Source: Phaeobacter sp. A36a-5a (GTDB lineage Bacteria > Pseudomonadota > Alphaproteobacteria > Rhodobacterales > Rhodobacteraceae). Taken from it: DNA of 64,000 nt. Under the pieces are notes generated by a model, which saw nothing but the letters and a program-made list of their open reading frames with translations, was not told the DNA's origin and searched no databases. How positions within the stretch are numbered: the stretch's first letter is position 1; the number at the start of each line of letters is the position of its first letter. The stretch spans positions 1-64,000 of the forward strand of contig NZ_JBBLYU010000003.1 of the NCBI RefSeq assembly GCF_037911135.1, in the 5' to 3' direction. This document shows, one piece after another, positions 9,398-18,358 of this stretch. A program made the translations under genes and the position numbers.

Positions 9398-10756
9398 ATG
9401 TCAGACCAATTGCACATACCGCCCGATCACACGGCCCCGTCTGAGCTGGAGACGCCCAGCCATGCGCCCCGGCGCCTGCAGGTGCTGTGCCGGGAGTGCT
9501 TGTCCTATGGTGTCCTCAAACCAAAAAACGGCCAGACACCAAATCCAAAGCGCTGCCCAAGCTGCCAGAGCCCACGGATCAAGGCGCACCCGGAGCTGTT
9601 CTCGCTGTCGATTGCACATATGGACTGCGACGCCTTCTACGCCAGCGTTGAGAAACGCGACAATCCCGAGCTTGCCGACAAACCGGTGGTGATCGGGGGC
9701 GGGCGGCGTGGTGTCGTCTCCACGGCCTGCTATGTGGCGCGCATTCGCGGTGTGCGATCGGCCATGCCGATGTTTCAGGCGCTCAAGCTTTGCCCGGACG
9801 CCGTGGTGATAAAGCCGCGGATGAATGTCTATGTCGAGGTCAGCCGCCAGATCCGAGCGATGATGGATGAGCTGACGCCTGATGTGGAACCCCTGTCGCT
9901 GGATGAGGCCTTTATGGATCTGTCTGGCACCCAGCGGCTGCATGGTGCGCCACCTGCGGTGATGCTGGCACGGCTGGTCAAACGCATGAAGGACGAGCTG
10001 GGCGTGACAGGATCAATCGGGCTGTCACACAACAAATTCCTGGCAAAGGTCGCCTCCGACCTCGACAAACCGCGCGGATTCTCGGTGATTGGCAAAGAGG
10101 AGACAGCCGATTTCCTGAAAGACAAACCGGTGCGCCTGATATGGGGTATCGGCCCAGCCGCTCAGGCGTCGCTCGACAAAGCCGGCATCCGCAGTTTTTC
10201 GGATTTGCTGCGCTGGGACCGCACTGATCTGAACGCGCGGTTCGGCTCAATGGGGGAACGGCTCTGGCATCTCGCGCGCGGTCAGGACCGGCGGCGGGTG
10301 TCGGCCAATGCGCCGGTGAAATCCATCTCGAACGAAACCACCTTCTACGAGGACACCGTAAGTCTGGAGGTGCTGGACGGTCACCTGTGGCGGCTGGCCG
10401 AAAAAGTCTCTGACCGCGCCAAAGCCCGACAGCTTGCAGGGCGGGTGGTGACGCTGAAGCTGAAGCGCGCCAATCACAGCAGCCTCACCCGGCGGCAATC
10501 TCTGCGAGATGCGACCCAGATTGCCGACATGATCTACCGAACGGCGCGGGCGCTTCTGGATCAGGTCGGCGACGAAGGCCCCTATCGGCTACTTGGCTGC
10601 GGCATCTCCGAGCTGGTGCCCGAAACGCAGGCCGATATCACCGGCGACCTTCTGGATCCACAGGCCGGGCAGCGCGCAAAGGCGGAGCGGGCCACGGATG
10701 CAATTCGCGAACGCTTCGGCAAATCGGCCATCCAGAAGGGTCGCGCCCTGCGCTGA
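9398..10756 (+). CDS. dinB: DNA polymerase IV with N-terminal zinc ribbon
   Basis: A 452-residue Y-family translesion polymerase. The catalytic palm starts at HMDCDAFYASVE (D76) and continues through SLDEAFMDL, with a helix-hairpin-helix (IGPAAQASLDKAG) and a little-finger domain. Ahead of the palm is an extension with two cysteine pairs (C31/C34 and C53/C56) that looks like a zinc ribbon. E. coli DinB lacks it, while I recall a similar ribbon in Rhodobacteraceae homologues. No ribosome binding site is evident before the ATG at 9398, so the exact start is uncertain, but it must precede C31. A C-terminal QL-type clamp motif is not obvious. Confidence 0.93.
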   Translation: MSDQLHIPPDHTAPSELETPSHAPRRLQVLCRECLSYGVLKPKNGQTPNPKRCPSCQSPRIKAHPELFSLSIAHMDCDAFYASVEKRDNPELADKPVVIGGGRRGVVSTACYVARIRGVRSAMPMFQALKLCPDAVVIKPRMNVYVEVSRQIRAMMDELTPDVEPLSLDEAFMDLSGTQRLHGAPPAVMLARLVKRMKDELGVTGSIGLSHNKFLAKVASDLDKPRGFSVIGKEETADFLKDKPVRLIWGIGPAAQASLDKAGIRSFSDLLRWDRTDLNARFGSMGERLWHLARGQDRRRVSANAPVKSISNETTFYEDTVSLEVLDGHLWRLAEKVSDRAKARQLAGRVVTLKLKRANHSSLTRRQSLRDATQIADMIYRTARALLDQVGDEGPYRLLGCGISELVPETQADITGDLLDPQAGQRAKAERATDAIRERFGKSAIQKGRALR

Positions 10757-10770
10757 ACAGCCGCCTGTGT

Positions 10771-11631
10771 TTATTCCGCAGCCAGCGGCATCGGTTCACA
10801 GTTCAGCTGCGACAGCTCGGCAATCACATCGGACAGCACCTTTTGCAGCGCTGCAAAATCAGAGGTTTTCTCAATCCGCGCCTCATCCATATAGAGTGAG
10901 CGGTCAATCTCGACCTGCACCGCGTGCTGCGCCCGTGACGGGCGCCCGTAGGTCTGTGTGATATAAGCCCCGGCAAAAGGCGTGTTTCGCGCGACCCGCA
11001 AACCTGCGCCAACAAACGCCGCTTCGACCCGGTCCATGATCTCGGCCGAGGCCGCCGCGCCGAAACGATCGCCAAGCACAACATCCGGCAGCCCAGCCCC
11101 CCGCCGTCCTGCGGCCGAAATCGCTTCGTGCGGCATCGAATGACAGTCAATCAGCACGGCCTGGCCAAAGCCGATGCGGGCCTGGTCCAGTAGCTGCTGC
11201 AAAGCCGCGTGGTAGGGGCGCCAATAGGTGGCAATCCGGTGACTTGCTTCAGCCCGGCTCAGCTTGCCATGATAGATCGCCCGCCCATGGGCCACCACGC
11301 GCGGCACCACCCCCAGGCCAGAGGCCACGCGCGGGTTCTGCCCCCGTTTGATGACGCCTTCGATCAGCGCCGGATCCAGCTCTTCGGTTGATCGATTGAG
11401 ATCGACATAGGCCCGTGGCGCCCGCGCGGTCAGCAGGGGCATCCCGAATCGCGGCGCGGCGGCAAACAGCTCATCCACGAAGGCGTCTTCTGAACTGCGC
11501 AGCTGCAAAGGATCGAGAATCGTCTGCGCCAGAAAAGCCGCGCTGTAATCCGATCCGCTATGCGGCGAGGCAAAAACCACCCCAGACCGCAATTCCTGTG
11601 GCATTTCCACCAAATATACTGTGTCAGACAT
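10771..11631 (-). CDS. N-formylglutamate amidohydrolase family protein
   Basis: A 286-residue protein of the HutG-like (FGase) family. Segments typical of it are the start GVVFASPHSGSDY, the metal-site stretch LIDCHSMPHE and TYGRPSRAQHAVQVEI. Classical members hydrolyse N-formyl-L-glutamate to formate and glutamate at the end of histidine breakdown. No other hut gene is nearby, so this copy may act on another N-acylated amino acid. It converges with dinB with only 14 bases between them. Confidence 0.88.
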   Translation of the reverse strand: MSDTVYLVEMPQELRSGVVFASPHSGSDYSAAFLAQTILDPLQLRSSEDAFVDELFAAAPRFGMPLLTARAPRAYVDLNRSTEELDPALIEGVIKRGQNPRVASGLGVVPRVVAHGRAIYHGKLSRAEASHRIATYWRPYHAALQQLLDQARIGFGQAVLIDCHSMPHEAISAAGRRGAGLPDVVLGDRFGAAASAEIMDRVEAAFVGAGLRVARNTPFAGAYITQTYGRPSRAQHAVQVEIDRSLYMDEARIEKTSDFAALQKVLSDVIAELSQLNCEPMPLAAE

Positions 11632-11695
11632 GCAGGCTCCGGCGGCTCAAATACAATAAACAGCATAGACCGGAAATTTCTGCGGTCAAAAGCTC

Positions 11696-11724
11696 TTGCA
11701 CCCCTCTCCGACTCATTTTATAGA
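11696..11724 (+). promoter_or_regulatory. Sigma-70-type promoter of the tRNA-Val
   Basis: TTGCAC (11696-11701) and TATAGA (11719-11724) with a 17-base spacer, about 60 bases before the mature tRNA. It is one of the best housekeeping promoter matches in the window. Confidence 0.65.
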
Positions 11725-11791
11725 CCCCCTCACCGGCGCGGTCATCCGCGCCCCTTTCAATTTGGGGCCGGCCGAAAGCGTGGGTATTCAT

Positions 11792-11866
11792 GGGCGATTA
11801 GCTCAGTGGTAGAGCACTTCGTTGACATCGAAGGGGTCACAAGTTCGAACCTTGTATCGCCCACCA
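11792..11866 (+). tRNA. tRNA-Val (anticodon GAC)
   Basis: The cloverleaf is complete. Acceptor GGGCGAT pairs with ATCGCCC, D arm GCTC/GAGC, anticodon arm CTTCG-TTGACAT-CGAAG (anticodon GAC), T arm ACAAG-TTCGAAC-CTTGT. The discriminator A is followed by an encoded CCA. The total is 75 bases. It may be co-transcribed with rpmJ, which begins 78 bases later with no terminator between. Confidence 0.97.
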
Positions 11867-11944
11867 TGAATTCATTGCTCTGGTCCTACGATCGGAGCCC
11901 CGCAACCCAGGCGCTGGTTCGCGCCGCAGAACAGGAGATAGGCC

Positions 11945-12070
11945 ATGAAGGTCAAGAACTCGCTCCGCTCGCTCAAGAACCGGCACCGTGATTGCCGCGT
12001 TGTGCGTCGCAAGGGCCGTGTCTATGTGATCAACAAGACCCAGCGCCGCTTTAAAGCACGCCAGGGCTGA
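11945..12070 (+). CDS. rpmJ: 50S ribosomal protein L36
   Basis: A 41-residue, very basic protein (starts [11 protein letters not shown], ends RRFKARQG). The sequence keeps only a single cysteine (in RDCRVV) of the four zinc ligands of zinc-type L36, so it is the zinc-free C-minus (YkgO-like) form usual in alphaproteobacteria. AGGAGATAGGCC precedes the ATG. A strong terminator follows 28 bases after the stop. It is unlinked to the spc operon here. Confidence 0.95.
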   Translation: MKVKNSLRSLKNRHRDCRVVRRKGRVYVINKTQRRFKARQG

Positions 12071-12098
12071 TCGCCAGACGCAGCATAGCTGATTTGAG

Positions 12099-12127
12099 AA
12101 AACCGCATCTTCGGATGCGGTTTTTTT
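12099..12127 (+). terminator. Rho-independent terminator after rpmJ
   Basis: Stem AAAACCGCATC/GATGCGGTTTT with a TTCG tetraloop, running into seven Ts. Textbook form. Confidence 0.93.
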
Positions 12128-12308
12128 GTGTTTTCAGGCCTCTCTTGCCAGTGACCTCAAGAGGGTTGTAACCCCCCATCTCTTTTTCTGATCGTTTTTG
12201 TCAGTTTTGCTTTGCATTTTTGGTGAAACTCTTTATCTGAGCAAATCAGTCGGGTTCGACGCCAGTGGCCAAGATCCCCCCGAGTGTTTTGAATAGATGG
12301 GAAGTACC

Positions 12309-13325
12309 ATGCTGAAATCGACCACCATTCTTGCAGGCGCTTTGGTCGCCGCCGTCGCAACATCTGCTGCTGCCGAGGGTGAGCTGAACCTCTACTCCTC
12401 GCGCCACTACGATACCGACGAACGGCTCTATTCCGACTTCGAAGAGGCCACCGGCATCACGATCAACCGGATCGAAGGCAAGGCTGACGAGTTGATCGCC
12501 CGGATGAGCGCCGAGGGCGCGAACTCCCCCGCCGATATCCTGCTGACAGTTGATACATCGCGTCTGGCACGTGCCAAGAACGAAGGCCTCCTTCAGGCCA
12601 TCGACAGCGACATCCTGGAAGCCCGCGTTCCCGGCTATCTGCAGGATGCGGACAACCAGTGGTTCGGCTTCTCCCAGCGTGCGCGCATCATCTTCTTTGA
12701 CAAGGCAGATGTCGCCAACCCGCCGAAGACATATCTCGACCTCGCGGATCCCGCCTACAAAGGTCAGATCTGCATCCGCTCTTCGACCAATACCTACAAC
12801 CAGACTCTGCTGGCCTCCATCGTCACGCATCACGGTGAAGAAGCCGCAACCGACTGGGCAAAAGGCGTCGTTGCCAACATGGCCCGCGCGCCCCAGGGCG
12901 GCGACACCGATCAGCTGCGCGGCATCGTCTCCGGCGAGTGCGAAATCGCCGTTGGCAACAGCTACTACTTCGCCCGTTCCATCCGCAAAGACGTGAAAGG
13001 TCTGTCCGCCGAACGTGACATGATCGGCTGGGTCTTCCCTGCGCAGGACGCAGAAGGCGCCCACATGAACCTGTCCGGTGGCGGTGTTGCAGTGAACGCA
13101 CCGAACAAGGAGAACGCGATCAAGTTCCTCGAATACCTCGCCTCCGATCAGGCGCAGCAGTATTTCTCCGCAGGCAATGATGAGTACCCGGCGGTTCCGG
13201 GTGTTGCGCTTGCGCCCAGCATTGCGGCACTCGGCCACTTCAAACCCGATGACGTGCAGCTGTCGGACGTAGCGCAGAACATCCCCACCGCACAGAAGAT
13301 CTTCAACCAGGTGGGTTGGGAGTAA
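12309..13325 (+). CDS. Ferric-iron ABC transporter substrate-binding protein (FbpA/FutA type)
   Basis: A 338-residue periplasmic binding protein with an N-terminal signal ending SAAAEG. The mature part opens with LNLYSSRHYDTD, characteristic of the FutA/IdiA/FbpA ferric-binding group, which bind Fe(III) through several tyrosines. I start at the ATG at 12309 because GGGAAG lies upstream and gives a normal signal peptide; an ATG four codons earlier is also in frame. It stands alone between strong terminators. The matching fused permease is at 15169-16929, and no ATPase gene is in the window. Iron regulation is expected, but I found no clear operator. Confidence 0.93.
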   Translation: MLKSTTILAGALVAAVATSAAAEGELNLYSSRHYDTDERLYSDFEEATGITINRIEGKADELIARMSAEGANSPADILLTVDTSRLARAKNEGLLQAIDSDILEARVPGYLQDADNQWFGFSQRARIIFFDKADVANPPKTYLDLADPAYKGQICIRSSTNTYNQTLLASIVTHHGEEAATDWAKGVVANMARAPQGGDTDQLRGIVSGECEIAVGNSYYFARSIRKDVKGLSAERDMIGWVFPAQDAEGAHMNLSGGGVAVNAPNKENAIKFLEYLASDQAQQYFSAGNDEYPAVPGVALAPSIAALGHFKPDDVQLSDVAQNIPTAQKIFNQVGWE

Positions 13326-13374
13326 CTGCCCCGGTCGCTGCAAGGCCGAGCAGCCACCACAGCCGAATAACGGG

Positions 13375-13410
13375 AAAGGCGCAGGAGACGCTCCTGCGCC
13401 TTTCTTGTTT
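13375..13410 (+). terminator. Rho-independent terminator after the iron-binding protein gene
   Basis: A 13-base-pair stem AAAGGCGCAGGAG/CTCCTGCGCCTTT with a three-base loop, then CTTGTTTT. It is symmetrical enough also to end the convergent DUF2938 gene. Confidence 0.93.
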
Positions 13411-13431
13411 TCCAACGCGGCAGTCGTCTGT

Positions 13432-13983
13432 CTATTCTGCCGGTGAAATCTGGTCACTTGATCCATGCTGACCCTTCGGCGCGAGGCGCGACAGGCCATA
13501 GGCGACGACATAGAGACCCAACCCGAACGAGAAATGCGACATCAGGCTCTTCAGCCGCGCAATGTCCGGATTCGGTTTGTTCGAAGCCATGATTCCGGCC
13601 CCCAAGGCAGGCTGCAAGATGAAGAATGGCGCAACCACCGTCACCAGACCAAAAAGAATCGGCGCAACCGGCCCCGGCTTCAGCAGCTGGCGCTGCCCGC
13701 CTAGCGCGACAAACAGCGCCGCAAAAATCACGCCCACAACATAATGCGCAGTCCAGCCGATTGCGGCCTCTTTCGCCACCGGCGGGACCTTGCCGATGCT
13801 TTCATGGGTGAAGATCCCATCCGGCATGTACCCCAGCCAGCGCCCCACCACGGCAAAATTACTTTGCGGCACGCCAAATAGCGCATCGGCGACGACGGCC
13901 CACAGATCCATGAAGGCGGTTGCCCCCACCCCCAGCAGAACAATGCGGATTATCAAGTCATTGCGGTTCAACACGGCATCCAT
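13432..13983 (-). CDS. DUF2938 family membrane protein
   Basis: About 183 residues with four to five hydrophobic segments (near residues 9-28, 73-95, 105-128 and 150-170). It matches my recollection of the DUF2938 (YagU-like neighbourhood) family, whose function is unknown. The start is taken at MDAVLNRNDL; AAGAGGG lies very close to that ATG, so an upstream GTG start is possible. It converges with the iron-binding protein gene, and no functional link can be read. Confidence 0.7.
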   Translation of the reverse strand: MDAVLNRNDLIIRIVLLGVGATAFMDLWAVVADALFGVPQSNFAVVGRWLGYMPDGIFTHESIGKVPPVAKEAAIGWTAHYVVGVIFAALFVALGGQRQLLKPGPVAPILFGLVTVVAPFFILQPALGAGIMASNKPNPDIARLKSLMSHFSFGLGLYVVAYGLSRLAPKGQHGSSDQISPAE

Positions 13984-14124
13984 CCCTCTTGTGTGATTTT
14001 GGTTCCCGCAGGGGACATCCACCCTCGGGTCACAGTGATTTTAGGTGCTGAGGACCGCCGGCCGCCAATTGCATTGTCTGAGGTACCCCCCCAGCAAAGC
14101 CGATACGAACGCGAAAACCGCCGA

Positions 14125-14274
14125 ATGACCGCTATCCAAGGCCCTTTACCTCACGTCGCGCCGTGGGTGGACGGGCTGGAAAAGACCACCTATAGCTTCG
14201 GGTCGAATTCACAGATGCAGAGCGAGAAACTAGCCATGCGTGACCACAATACTCCATCGGGTGAATACCAATGA
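14125..14274 (+). CDS. Possible small leader ORF overlapping the CobW gene
   Basis: A 49-codon frame ends in TGA that overlaps the CobW start in the form ATGA, the classic coupling arrangement. The frame is open further upstream (to about 13993). The composition is not clearly protein-like and no ribosome binding site is obvious, so the overlap may be chance. If real it could be a leader peptide. I do not recognise it. Confidence 0.2.
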   Translation: MTAIQGPLPHVAPWVDGLEKTTYSFGSNSQMQSEKLAMRDHNTPSGEYQ

Positions 14275-15137
14275 CACGTATTCCGGTCACCATCATCAGC
14301 GGCTATCTCGGCGCTGGAAAAACCACGTTGATCAACCGTCTGCTGAGCGATGATCATGGGTTGCGCCTGACCGTTCTGGTCAATGATTTTGGGCGCATCA
14401 ACATTGATGAAAGCCTGTTGCAGGACGGAACCTCACAGACCATCGCATTGAGCAACGGCTGTGTCTGCTGCACCCTGGGCGAAGATCTGACCGCCGCGCT
14501 GCATCGTATTCTGGCCGAGGGCAGCCGCCCGGATCATATCGTGATCGAGGCCAGCGGCCTCTCCGATCCGGTCGCCATTGCCAACACCGTGGTGAACGAG
14601 AGCCAGCTGTCCTATGGCGGCATCATCACCGTCGCCGATGGCGAAAACCTCTGCGATCTTCTGAACGACGATCTGCTGCGCGAGCAGACCAGTCAGCAGA
14701 TCCGTGCCGCGGACCTGGTGCTGATCAGCAAATGCGACGCCCCTTCTGACGCTGTTATGACTCGGCTGGACGAGCTGGGCGCCCGCACGCCGACGATTCT
14801 CGAAGACGCCCCGATTGCCGACTTGCTGTTTGACGTGGTCCCGCTGCCGGTTGGCAGGGCAACTGCAAAATCCGCCCACCACGCCTATGCGACCTGGCAC
14901 CACCGCAGCGCCGAGCCGATGGATCGGTGCCGCCTGGGTGACAAGCTGGCAAACCGGCCAAGCGGGATCTATCGGATGAAGGGATTTATCCTCACCAATG
15001 GCGGCGGCTATGAGCTGCATGTGGTTGGTCGGCAGGTCTCGGCCAAGCGCTGCGATGCCGAGGAAACCGTTCTGGTTGCCCTTGGCCCGGCGGCCCGGAT
15101 TTCCCGTGAGGAAATCGAGGCTTGGTGGCAGAGCTAA
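14271..15137 (+). CDS. CobW/COG0523 family GTP-dependent metallochaperone
   Basis: A 288-residue G3E P-loop GTPase. The Walker A is GYLGAGKTT (11-19), the metal-binding CxCC is C64-V-C-C67, and the guanine-specificity motif is the variant SKCD. The C-terminal CobW_C domain is short, and the histidine-rich linker of many zinc-handling members (ZigA, ZagA) is missing. Members insert or deliver Zn, Co or Fe to client enzymes. The place between two iron-import genes could suggest iron, but sequence alone does not choose the metal. No Zur-like operator was seen upstream. Confidence 0.9.
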   Translation: MTRIPVTIISGYLGAGKTTLINRLLSDDHGLRLTVLVNDFGRINIDESLLQDGTSQTIALSNGCVCCTLGEDLTAALHRILAEGSRPDHIVIEASGLSDPVAIANTVVNESQLSYGGIITVADGENLCDLLNDDLLREQTSQQIRAADLVLISKCDAPSDAVMTRLDELGARTPTILEDAPIADLLFDVVPLPVGRATAKSAHHAYATWHHRSAEPMDRCRLGDKLANRPSGIYRMKGFILTNGGGYELHVVGRQVSAKRCDAEETVLVALGPAARISREEIEAWWQS

Positions 15138-15168
15138 AGGCCGGCGCCACGCCGCCAGCATTGATAGC

Positions 15169-16929
15169 CTAGCTGCGTCGGCCCACTTGCCTGCAAATCA
15201 GAATCACCGGCAACAGCCCGACCAGCATGATGACCAGCGATGGCACTGCCGCGCCCTCCAGCCGCTCATCCGAGGCCAGCCGGTAGGCCTGCACTGCCAG
15301 TGTGTCATAGTTGAAAGGACGCATAATCAGCGTCGCTGGCAGCTCTTTCATCACATCGACAAAGACAATCAGCAAAGCCGTCATCAGGCTGGGCGTCAGG
15401 ATAGGCAGGTGAACCCGGCGCAACATACCCAGCGGGCTTTGCCCCAGCGAGCGGGCAGCCGCATCCATATTGGCATGAACGGTGGCCTGCCCTCCCTCAT
15501 AGGCACCCAATGCCGCCGCCAGAAAGCGCACCATATAGGCCGCCACCAGCAGCCAGATCGACCCGGTAATCAGCAGTCCGGTCCTGATCTCGAAATTCGC
15601 CCGCATCCAGGCATCCAACGCGTTATCAAAGGCTGCAAACGGCACCATCAGCCCAACCGCGATCACCCCGCCCGGCACCGCATAGCCGAGCCTTGAGACG
15701 TAACCGGCAAGAGCAGACGGCCGACCCGGACGCAGCCGTTGGTAGAAGCCGAGGCAGACCGCCGCCATCACGGTAAGGACAGCCGCCGTCGTCGCCAGCG
15801 TCACTGAATTCTGCAGGAAGCCCAGATACCGTTTGCTCAGCAGGTTCTGCTCCGACTCAAGCCCCATCTGCGCCAGGATCACCACTGGCAGCAGGAACCC
15901 GAGAAGGACAGGCAGGACGCACAGCCCAAAGGCCAGAGCCGCCTTCGCCCCATGCAGCTCCACCGGCGGCATCTTGGCCTGATGCTTGCCCGCATGATGA
16001 TAGCGCGCACGACCTCGCGTTGCGCGCTCCGCTACCGCCAGCGTCAGCGCAAATCCCAGAAGACAGAGCGCCAGCTGCGCCGCACCCGCCCGGTCGGCCA
16101 GCGAAAACCAGCTGGTATAAATCCCTGTCGCAAAGGTCTGCACGCCAAAATAGCTCACCGTGCCGAAATCAGCGATGGTTTCCATCACCGCCAGCAGAAC
16201 ACCGGACGCAATCGCGGGGCGCGCCATGGGCAGGCTGACCCGCCAGAAGGCCTGTAGCGAGGTATTGCCAAGTGCGCGCGCCGCCAGAAACGCACCCGCG
16301 CTTTGTTGCAGAAAAGCCGCCCGAGCCAGCAGGTAGACATAGGGGTAAAGCACCAGCACCAACATCACCGCCGCCCCTCCCACAGAGCGGATCTCCGGGA
16401 ACCAATAGTCGCGTGGTCCCCAGCCTGTCATCTGCCGCAAGGTGGTCTGCACGATGCCAGGATGATCCAGAACAAAGGTATAGGCATAGGCCAGCACATA
16501 GGCCGGGAAGGCCAATGGCAGGATCAGAACCACCTCCATCACGCGCACGCCCGGAAACCGGGTCATAGTGACCAGCCAGGCCGCTCCTACCCCAACCAGC
16601 CCGGTTCCCAGCGCCACCAGAAAGACCAGAACCAAAGTGGTACCGGCATAACCCGGCAAGACAGTTTCCATAAGATGCCGGATCGTATCGGTGCCACCGG
16701 TCAGAGCGGCCAGCGCAACCGCCAGCATTGGCAACAGACAGGACAGAGCCACAACCCAGCCCACCGTCGCAAACAGCGCCCCCCCCGGTTTCTTCCGCCG
16801 CCCACGTGTCCGGTTAGGCGCATCCGCGGACGGGACGGCGCCGGCCGTTGCTGCGCCATCGAAAATCGGCGCCCTGGCGGAGCGCTTGGCCTCTGTGGAG
16901 GTGGGGGAGATGGGTGTGATCTTTGGCAT
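15169..16929 (-). CDS. Fused ferric-iron ABC transporter permease (FbpB/SfuB type)
   Basis: A 586-residue inner-membrane protein made of two homologous permease halves, each with about six helices. The coupling EAA-like loops appear as ARALGNTSLQAFWRVSLPMARPA in outline near residue 235 and AARSLGQSPLGMLRRVHLP in outline near 505. The first 45 residues are a proline/serine-rich cytoplasmic extension. Both halves fused in one chain is usual for Fe(III) permeases. It should pair with the binding protein at 12309-13325. No ATPase is adjacent, so one must be encoded elsewhere or shared. It converges with the CobW gene. Confidence 0.92.
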   Translation of the reverse strand: MPKITPISPTSTEAKRSARAPIFDGAATAGAVPSADAPNRTRGRRKKPGGALFATVGWVVALSCLLPMLAVALAALTGGTDTIRHLMETVLPGYAGTTLVLVFLVALGTGLVGVGAAWLVTMTRFPGVRVMEVVLILPLAFPAYVLAYAYTFVLDHPGIVQTTLRQMTGWGPRDYWFPEIRSVGGAAVMLVLVLYPYVYLLARAAFLQQSAGAFLAARALGNTSLQAFWRVSLPMARPAIASGVLLAVMETIADFGTVSYFGVQTFATGIYTSWFSLADRAGAAQLALCLLGFALTLAVAERATRGRARYHHAGKHQAKMPPVELHGAKAALAFGLCVLPVLLGFLLPVVILAQMGLESEQNLLSKRYLGFLQNSVTLATTAAVLTVMAAVCLGFYQRLRPGRPSALAGYVSRLGYAVPGGVIAVGLMVPFAAFDNALDAWMRANFEIRTGLLITGSIWLLVAAYMVRFLAAALGAYEGGQATVHANMDAAARSLGQSPLGMLRRVHLPILTPSLMTALLIVFVDVMKELPATLIMRPFNYDTLAVQAYRLASDERLEGAAVPSLVIMLVGLLPVILICRQVGRRS

Positions 16930-17045
16930 AGATACGGGACTACCTCAGTGCAGCCCTCTATTTCGATCATTTTCGTCGGAAATACCAGCGACAAAGCCAA
17001 AGCGCAGCCATTCGCCGCGCCTCTCTCTATCGCTGTTGCTGTCAC

Positions 17046-17086
17046 AAAAACTGGCGCAACCGGTGGGAGGAGCCCGGTTGCGCCAG
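17046..17086 (-). terminator. Rho-independent terminator of the acid import operon
   Basis: A 13-base-pair stem CTGGCGCAACCGG/CCGGTTGCGCCAG (17051-17086) followed on the minus strand by TTTTTG. It lies 40 bases after the last gene of the leftward liv/paaK operon. Confidence 0.92.
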
Positions 17087-17126
17087 CAGATACCCTGATC
17101 GGGTGGTGTCCCCACAGGAAAGGGGA

Positions 17127-18344
17127 TCAGTCGTAGCTGCGCTGGTCCTCGATCACCAAACCGTCCTTGGGCAGGGCGCCGGGCGCGACCACTTCCACGC
17201 GCCCTTTCAGCTTCAGCACCTCCACGACCGAGCGCGAGAAGGCGGTTTCGTCCCCATCCTGTGCCTCGATCTGAACGGTCATCGCATCCATCTCGCCATC
17301 TCGGCTGGCGATAACGCGTGCCTTGACGATCTCGGCATGTTTGTCGACCAGCGCGGCGACCTGTTCCGGGCGTACAAACATGCCCTTGATCTTCGTGGTC
17401 TGGTCCGCACGGCCCATCCAGCCCTTGATCCGCATATTGGTGCGTCCACAGGGAGATTCGCCGGGCAGAACCGCACTCAGATCGCCAGTCGCAAACCGAA
17501 TGAGCGGATAGTCGGGATTGAGCGTGGTGACGACAACCTCGCCGACGTCTCCGGCGGCCACAGGGGTGCCGGTGCCGGGGGTGACGATTTCGACGATAAC
17601 CTGCTCATCGACGATCATCCCCTCCATCGCCGCGCTTTCATAGGCGATATTGCCCAGATCCGCCGTCGCATATGACTGCAGACAGGAAATCCCGCGATCG
17701 GCATATTCCTGACGCAGGGAGGGGAACAGCGCACCACCGCCCACTGCCGCTTTGGTAAAGCCCAGCTTGACGCCCATGGCATCGGCCTTATCGAGGATCA
17801 CCTTCAGATAGTCCGGCGTCCCGGCATAGGCCGTCGCCCCGACGTCACGCGCCGCAGTGACCTGCAATTCCGTCTGACCGGTGCCCGCAGGCAATACAGC
17901 TGCACCCACCGCACGCGCGCCGTTCTCAAAGATCATCCCGGCAGGTGTCAGATGGTAGCCGAAACAATTCTGCACCACATCGCCAACACCGATCCCGGCC
18001 GCATGCAGGAACCGTCCCATGCGCCACCAGTCATGATCCACACCACCCGGTTCGTAAATCGGGCCGGGCGACTGGAAGATATGGGCAAACCCGCTGGCCG
18101 GTTTCACGGTGAACCCGCCAAAGGGCGGATGCGCGGCCTGCGCCTTGCTCAGGTCCGATTTGCGCAGCACCGGCAGGGCCGCCAGATCCTCCGGGCTGGT
18201 GATTGTCGCCGCATTTACAGAACGCAGGCTTTCGCCATAACCCGGCGCGGCCATAGCACGGGCAATCTGTTGCGGCAGCTGTTCCGCCAAATCAGCGGCA
18301 CGGGCGTCTGCACTGCGGGTCTCAAGGCTGTCAAAATATGTCAT
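17127..18344 (-). CDS. Phenylacetate-CoA ligase-like AMP-forming ligase
   Basis: About 405 residues, adenylate-forming superfamily, closest in style to PaaK. The C-terminal hinge and sensor region is present (GRADQTTKIKGMFV). The adenylate site YATADLGNIAYES replaces the usual YG(S/T)TE-like stretch. Such enzymes activate an aryl or alkyl carboxylic acid to its CoA thioester. I start at MTYFDSLE, 14 bases after the livF stop, with GAGGTGGGG upstream. It is the last gene of a transporter operon, so it probably activates the imported acid. No paaABCDE genes are present, and phenylacetate itself is not established. Confidence 0.85.
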   Translation of the reverse strand: MTYFDSLETRSADARAADLAEQLPQQIARAMAAPGYGESLRSVNAATITSPEDLAALPVLRKSDLSKAQAAHPPFGGFTVKPASGFAHIFQSPGPIYEPGGVDHDWWRMGRFLHAAGIGVGDVVQNCFGYHLTPAGMIFENGARAVGAAVLPAGTGQTELQVTAARDVGATAYAGTPDYLKVILDKADAMGVKLGFTKAAVGGGALFPSLRQEYADRGISCLQSYATADLGNIAYESAAMEGMIVDEQVIVEIVTPGTGTPVAAGDVGEVVVTTLNPDYPLIRFATGDLSAVLPGESPCGRTNMRIKGWMGRADQTTKIKGMFVRPEQVAALVDKHAEIVKARVIASRDGEMDAMTVQIEAQDGDETAFSRSVVEVLKLKGRVEVVAPGALPKDGLVIEDQRSYD

Positions 18345-18358
18345 GTCAGCACCCCACC

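Noticed and set aside
12200-12308. Iron operator upstream of the ferric-binding protein gene
   Set aside because: I looked for Fur, Irr and RirA/IscR-like boxes and found only AT-rich sequence without a convincing inverted repeat; a weak TTGCAT/TATCTG promoter pair was not marked as a feature.
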